Shown: positions 42,472-44,013 of the stretch, piece after piece | How the letters are laid out: the number at the start of each line of letters is the position of its first letter | Numbering within the stretch: the first letter of the stretch is position 1 | NCBI RefSeq assembly: GCF_000401215.1 | Contig: NZ_ASRV01000167.1 | Location: forward strand, 1-44,013 | Source of the DNA: Clostridium sartagoforme AAU1 | GTDB taxonomy: Bacteria > Bacillota > Clostridia > Clostridiales > Clostridiaceae | Length of the DNA stretch: 44,013 bases | Reading direction: 5' to 3' | Notes under the pieces: model-generated | The model's input: only the letters and a program-made list of their open reading frames with translations | The model's database searches: none | What the model was told of the DNA's origin: nothing | Translations under genes and position numbers: made by a program

Positions 42472-44013
42472 AACAATTAATATAAAGCCTATTTATTCCT
42501 CTTACGATGATAATATAGCTGAGGAGTTTTATATTCCAGTTCTAAAAAATGCAGTAAGATTCGATAGAATAAGTGCATATTTTTCAGCTAAGTCCTTAGC
42601 TTATTATGCAAAGGGATTAGAAAATTTTGTTCGTAATGGTTATAAGTATAGATTAATAGTCTCAGAAGAAATAAGTGAAGCAGATTACTTACTAATAAAA
42701 GAAGGTTATGAGCTAAAGTCTAGTATTAGAGAGAGATTAATATCCAATTTTCATTCTAAGTTAACTTTAGATGAAGAAAAGAATATATCAAATCTAGCTT
42801 ATCTTATATCAATAGGTATAGTCGATATTAAAATTGCATTTGTTAGAAATGGTATTTTTCATGATAAATGTGGATTGATTTATGACGCATATGAAAATAT
42901 TATCTGTTTTAGAGGTTCTAATAATGAAACTGAAGCAGCAATTAATAGTAATTATGAGGGATTTACAGTAACGTGTAGTTGGTTGTTAGATTCAAAAGGC
43001 TTCTATGAGAAAATACTCACTAAAAGCAAAAATGAGTTTGAAATATTATGGAATAATAAACATAAAGATATTGTTGTATTAAAGGCAGGTGATGTAATTA
43101 TGAATGAAATTTTGAAGTTTAATAAAAATGAAATTATAACAGAAAAAGCTTTGTTAGAAGATAACTGTGTTATTTTAGATTATAAGGGTATCCTTTCTTT
43201 AAGAATTTATATGGCTGATACTAATTGGATTCTAAATAGTGCATTTTATAAGATAAAATTAAAAAGATATGTTGATAAAATAGATGATAATATCATTTAT
43301 TTTAAAGAATCCCTTAGTTATCTTGATTTTGAAAAGATTAGAGACTTAATTAAGAATAAGGCAAACTCATTAGGAAAAAGATTTGTATGTACTAACAGAT
43401 TATTAGATTATATCGAAGCAAGAAATATTTATATTGATAAAAGGGCTAAATTAGGAATTCAAATTAAACAGCAAGATGAATCCTTAAGGGATAGATTTGA
43501 AGAATATTCACGAATAGTTAATGACCATATATCTAGAAAATTAAGAGAAAAGCAAATGTGGGATTCTTTTTTTATGTTTGCTATGACTAAGTCAGGAAAT
43601 TTCTCAGTTCCTGGTTCAGGAAAAACTTCATCTGTACTAGGCGTTTACGCATACCTAAAGGCTAAAAATTTAGTTAAAAGAATTGTAATGATTGGACCTA
43701 AAAATGCTTTTGGTTCTTGGATGGATGAATTTAATATTTGTTTTAAAGGAAAAGAGAAGTTAAAAGTATTTAATAGCCACGATTCCAAATACAAGAGTAC
43801 GAAAGAAAAGAAGCAGGCCTTGCAATTTGATACTGGAAATTGTAATTTATTTTTATTTAATTATGAATCGCTTAGCACGTTAAAAGAGGATATAAAAAAT
43901 ATAGTTGATGAAAATACTTTGCTTGTTTATGATGAAGTCCATAAAGTTAAAAGGGTTGAGGGGGATATTCCAGGAACTTACGCTGGAAATGCATTAGAAA
44001 TAGCGGAAAAATC
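42464..44013 (+). CDS. PLD-nuclease and SF2 helicase fusion, 3' end outside the window (cassette gene C)
   Basis: Open from the ATG at 42464 to the right edge (516 codons seen, none of them stop). The N-terminal domain is phospholipase D-like: H133-D-K-135 in 'GIFHDKCGLIYD' followed by 'CFRGSNNETEAA', the single-HKD layout of PLD nucleases joined to restriction helicases. The helicase begins around residue 375 with Walker A 'VPGSGKTSS' (P383-G-S-G-K387-T), motif Ia region 'VMIGPKNAFGSWMDEF' and motif II 'VYDEVHK' (D490-E-V-H493). Motifs III-VI should lie beyond the edge. It overlaps gene B, with AAGGA eight bases before the ATG, implying translational coupling. The likely role is ATP-driven DNA translocation and cleavage. 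Confidence 0.88.
   Translation, partial: MFKTINIKPIYSSYDDNIAEEFYIPVLKNAVRFDRISAYFSAKSLAYYAKGLENFVRNGYKYRLIVSEEISEADYLLIKEGYELKSSIRERLISNFHSKLTLDEEKNISNLAYLISIGIVDIKIAFVRNGIFHDKCGLIYDAYENIICFRGSNNETEAAINSNYEGFTVTCSWLLDSKGFYEKILTKSKNEFEILWNNKHKDIVVLKAGDVIMNEILKFNKNEIITEKALLEDNCVILDYKGILSLRIYMADTNWILNSAFYKIKLKRYVDKIDDNIIYFKESLSYLDFEKIRDLIKNKANSLGKRFVCTNRLLDYIEARNIYIDKRAKLGIQIKQQDESLRDRFEEYSRIVNDHISRKLREKQMWDSFFMFAMTKSGNFSVPGSGKTSSVLGVYAYLKAKNLVKRIVMIGPKNAFGSWMDEFNICFKGKEKLKVFNSHDSKYKSTKEKKQALQFDTGNCNLFLFNYESLSTLKEDIKNIVDENTLLVYDEVHKVKRVEGDIPGTYAGNALEIAEK

Noticed and set aside
1-44013. CRISPR arrays, tRNA or rRNA genes, insertion sequences
   Set aside because: I saw no regularly spaced repeats, no tRNA-like cloverleaf with CCA, no rRNA signature and no transposase motifs in the window.

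Overview
The window is very AT-rich and gene-dense, with strong AGGAGG-type ribosome binding sites, T-tailed hairpin terminators, many phosphotransferase (PTS) genes and anaerobe-type enzymes (adenosylcobalamin ribonucleotide reductase, iron-dependent alcohol dehydrogenase). This fits a Clostridium sensu stricto (Clostridium cluster I) chromosome. The species cannot be named from the sequence alone.

Layout. 1-3057: 3' end of a CdaR-type sugar-diacid activator, then a GntP-type permease and glycerate kinase (glycerate/sugar-acid use). 3060-6721: a heme-stress-like module, hrtBA-type exporter plus two-component system, preceded by a direct repeat matching the HssR box. 7192-9135: Kup potassium transporter. 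9403-18999: a PRD regulator divergent from a large galactitol-type PTS operon (own HPr, a zinc-ribbon membrane protein, EIIA, EIIB, EIIC, 2-hydroxyacid dehydrogenase, class II aldolase, Zn and Fe alcohol dehydrogenases), probably for a polyol or deoxy-polyol. 19282-21221: RNase HI with an unusual C-terminal extension, and meso-diaminopimelate dehydrogenase. 21379-26089: alpha-glucoside/maltose PTS locus (6-phospho-alpha-glucosidase, EIIBC) with two tandem RpiR regulators facing it. 26384-29910: heterodimeric ABC exporter. 29912-33035: class II ribonucleotide reductase under NrdR boxes, and an FMN reductase. 33185-33356: a structured RNA candidate, probably 6S RNA, on the minus strand.

33644-44013 is an accessory defence island: a NERD-HRDC protein, a Sau3AI-like (GATC) restriction endonuclease and its C5 methyltransferase, a small acidic protein, and then a tightly coupled three-gene cassette running off the right edge. 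The cassette encodes (A) a 919-aa protein with two RNA-polymerase-alpha-CTD-like helix-hairpin-helix domains and a sigma-70 region 4-like HTH, (B) a ParB/sulfiredoxin-fold protein, and (C) a PLD-nuclease/SF2-helicase fusion. I do not recognise this combination as a named system. It is the best candidate for something undescribed here.

One technical caution: five apparent frameshifts (in four genes) all lie in A or T runs of 5-6 bases. The genes otherwise look intact, which suggests homopolymer sequencing errors more than decay.
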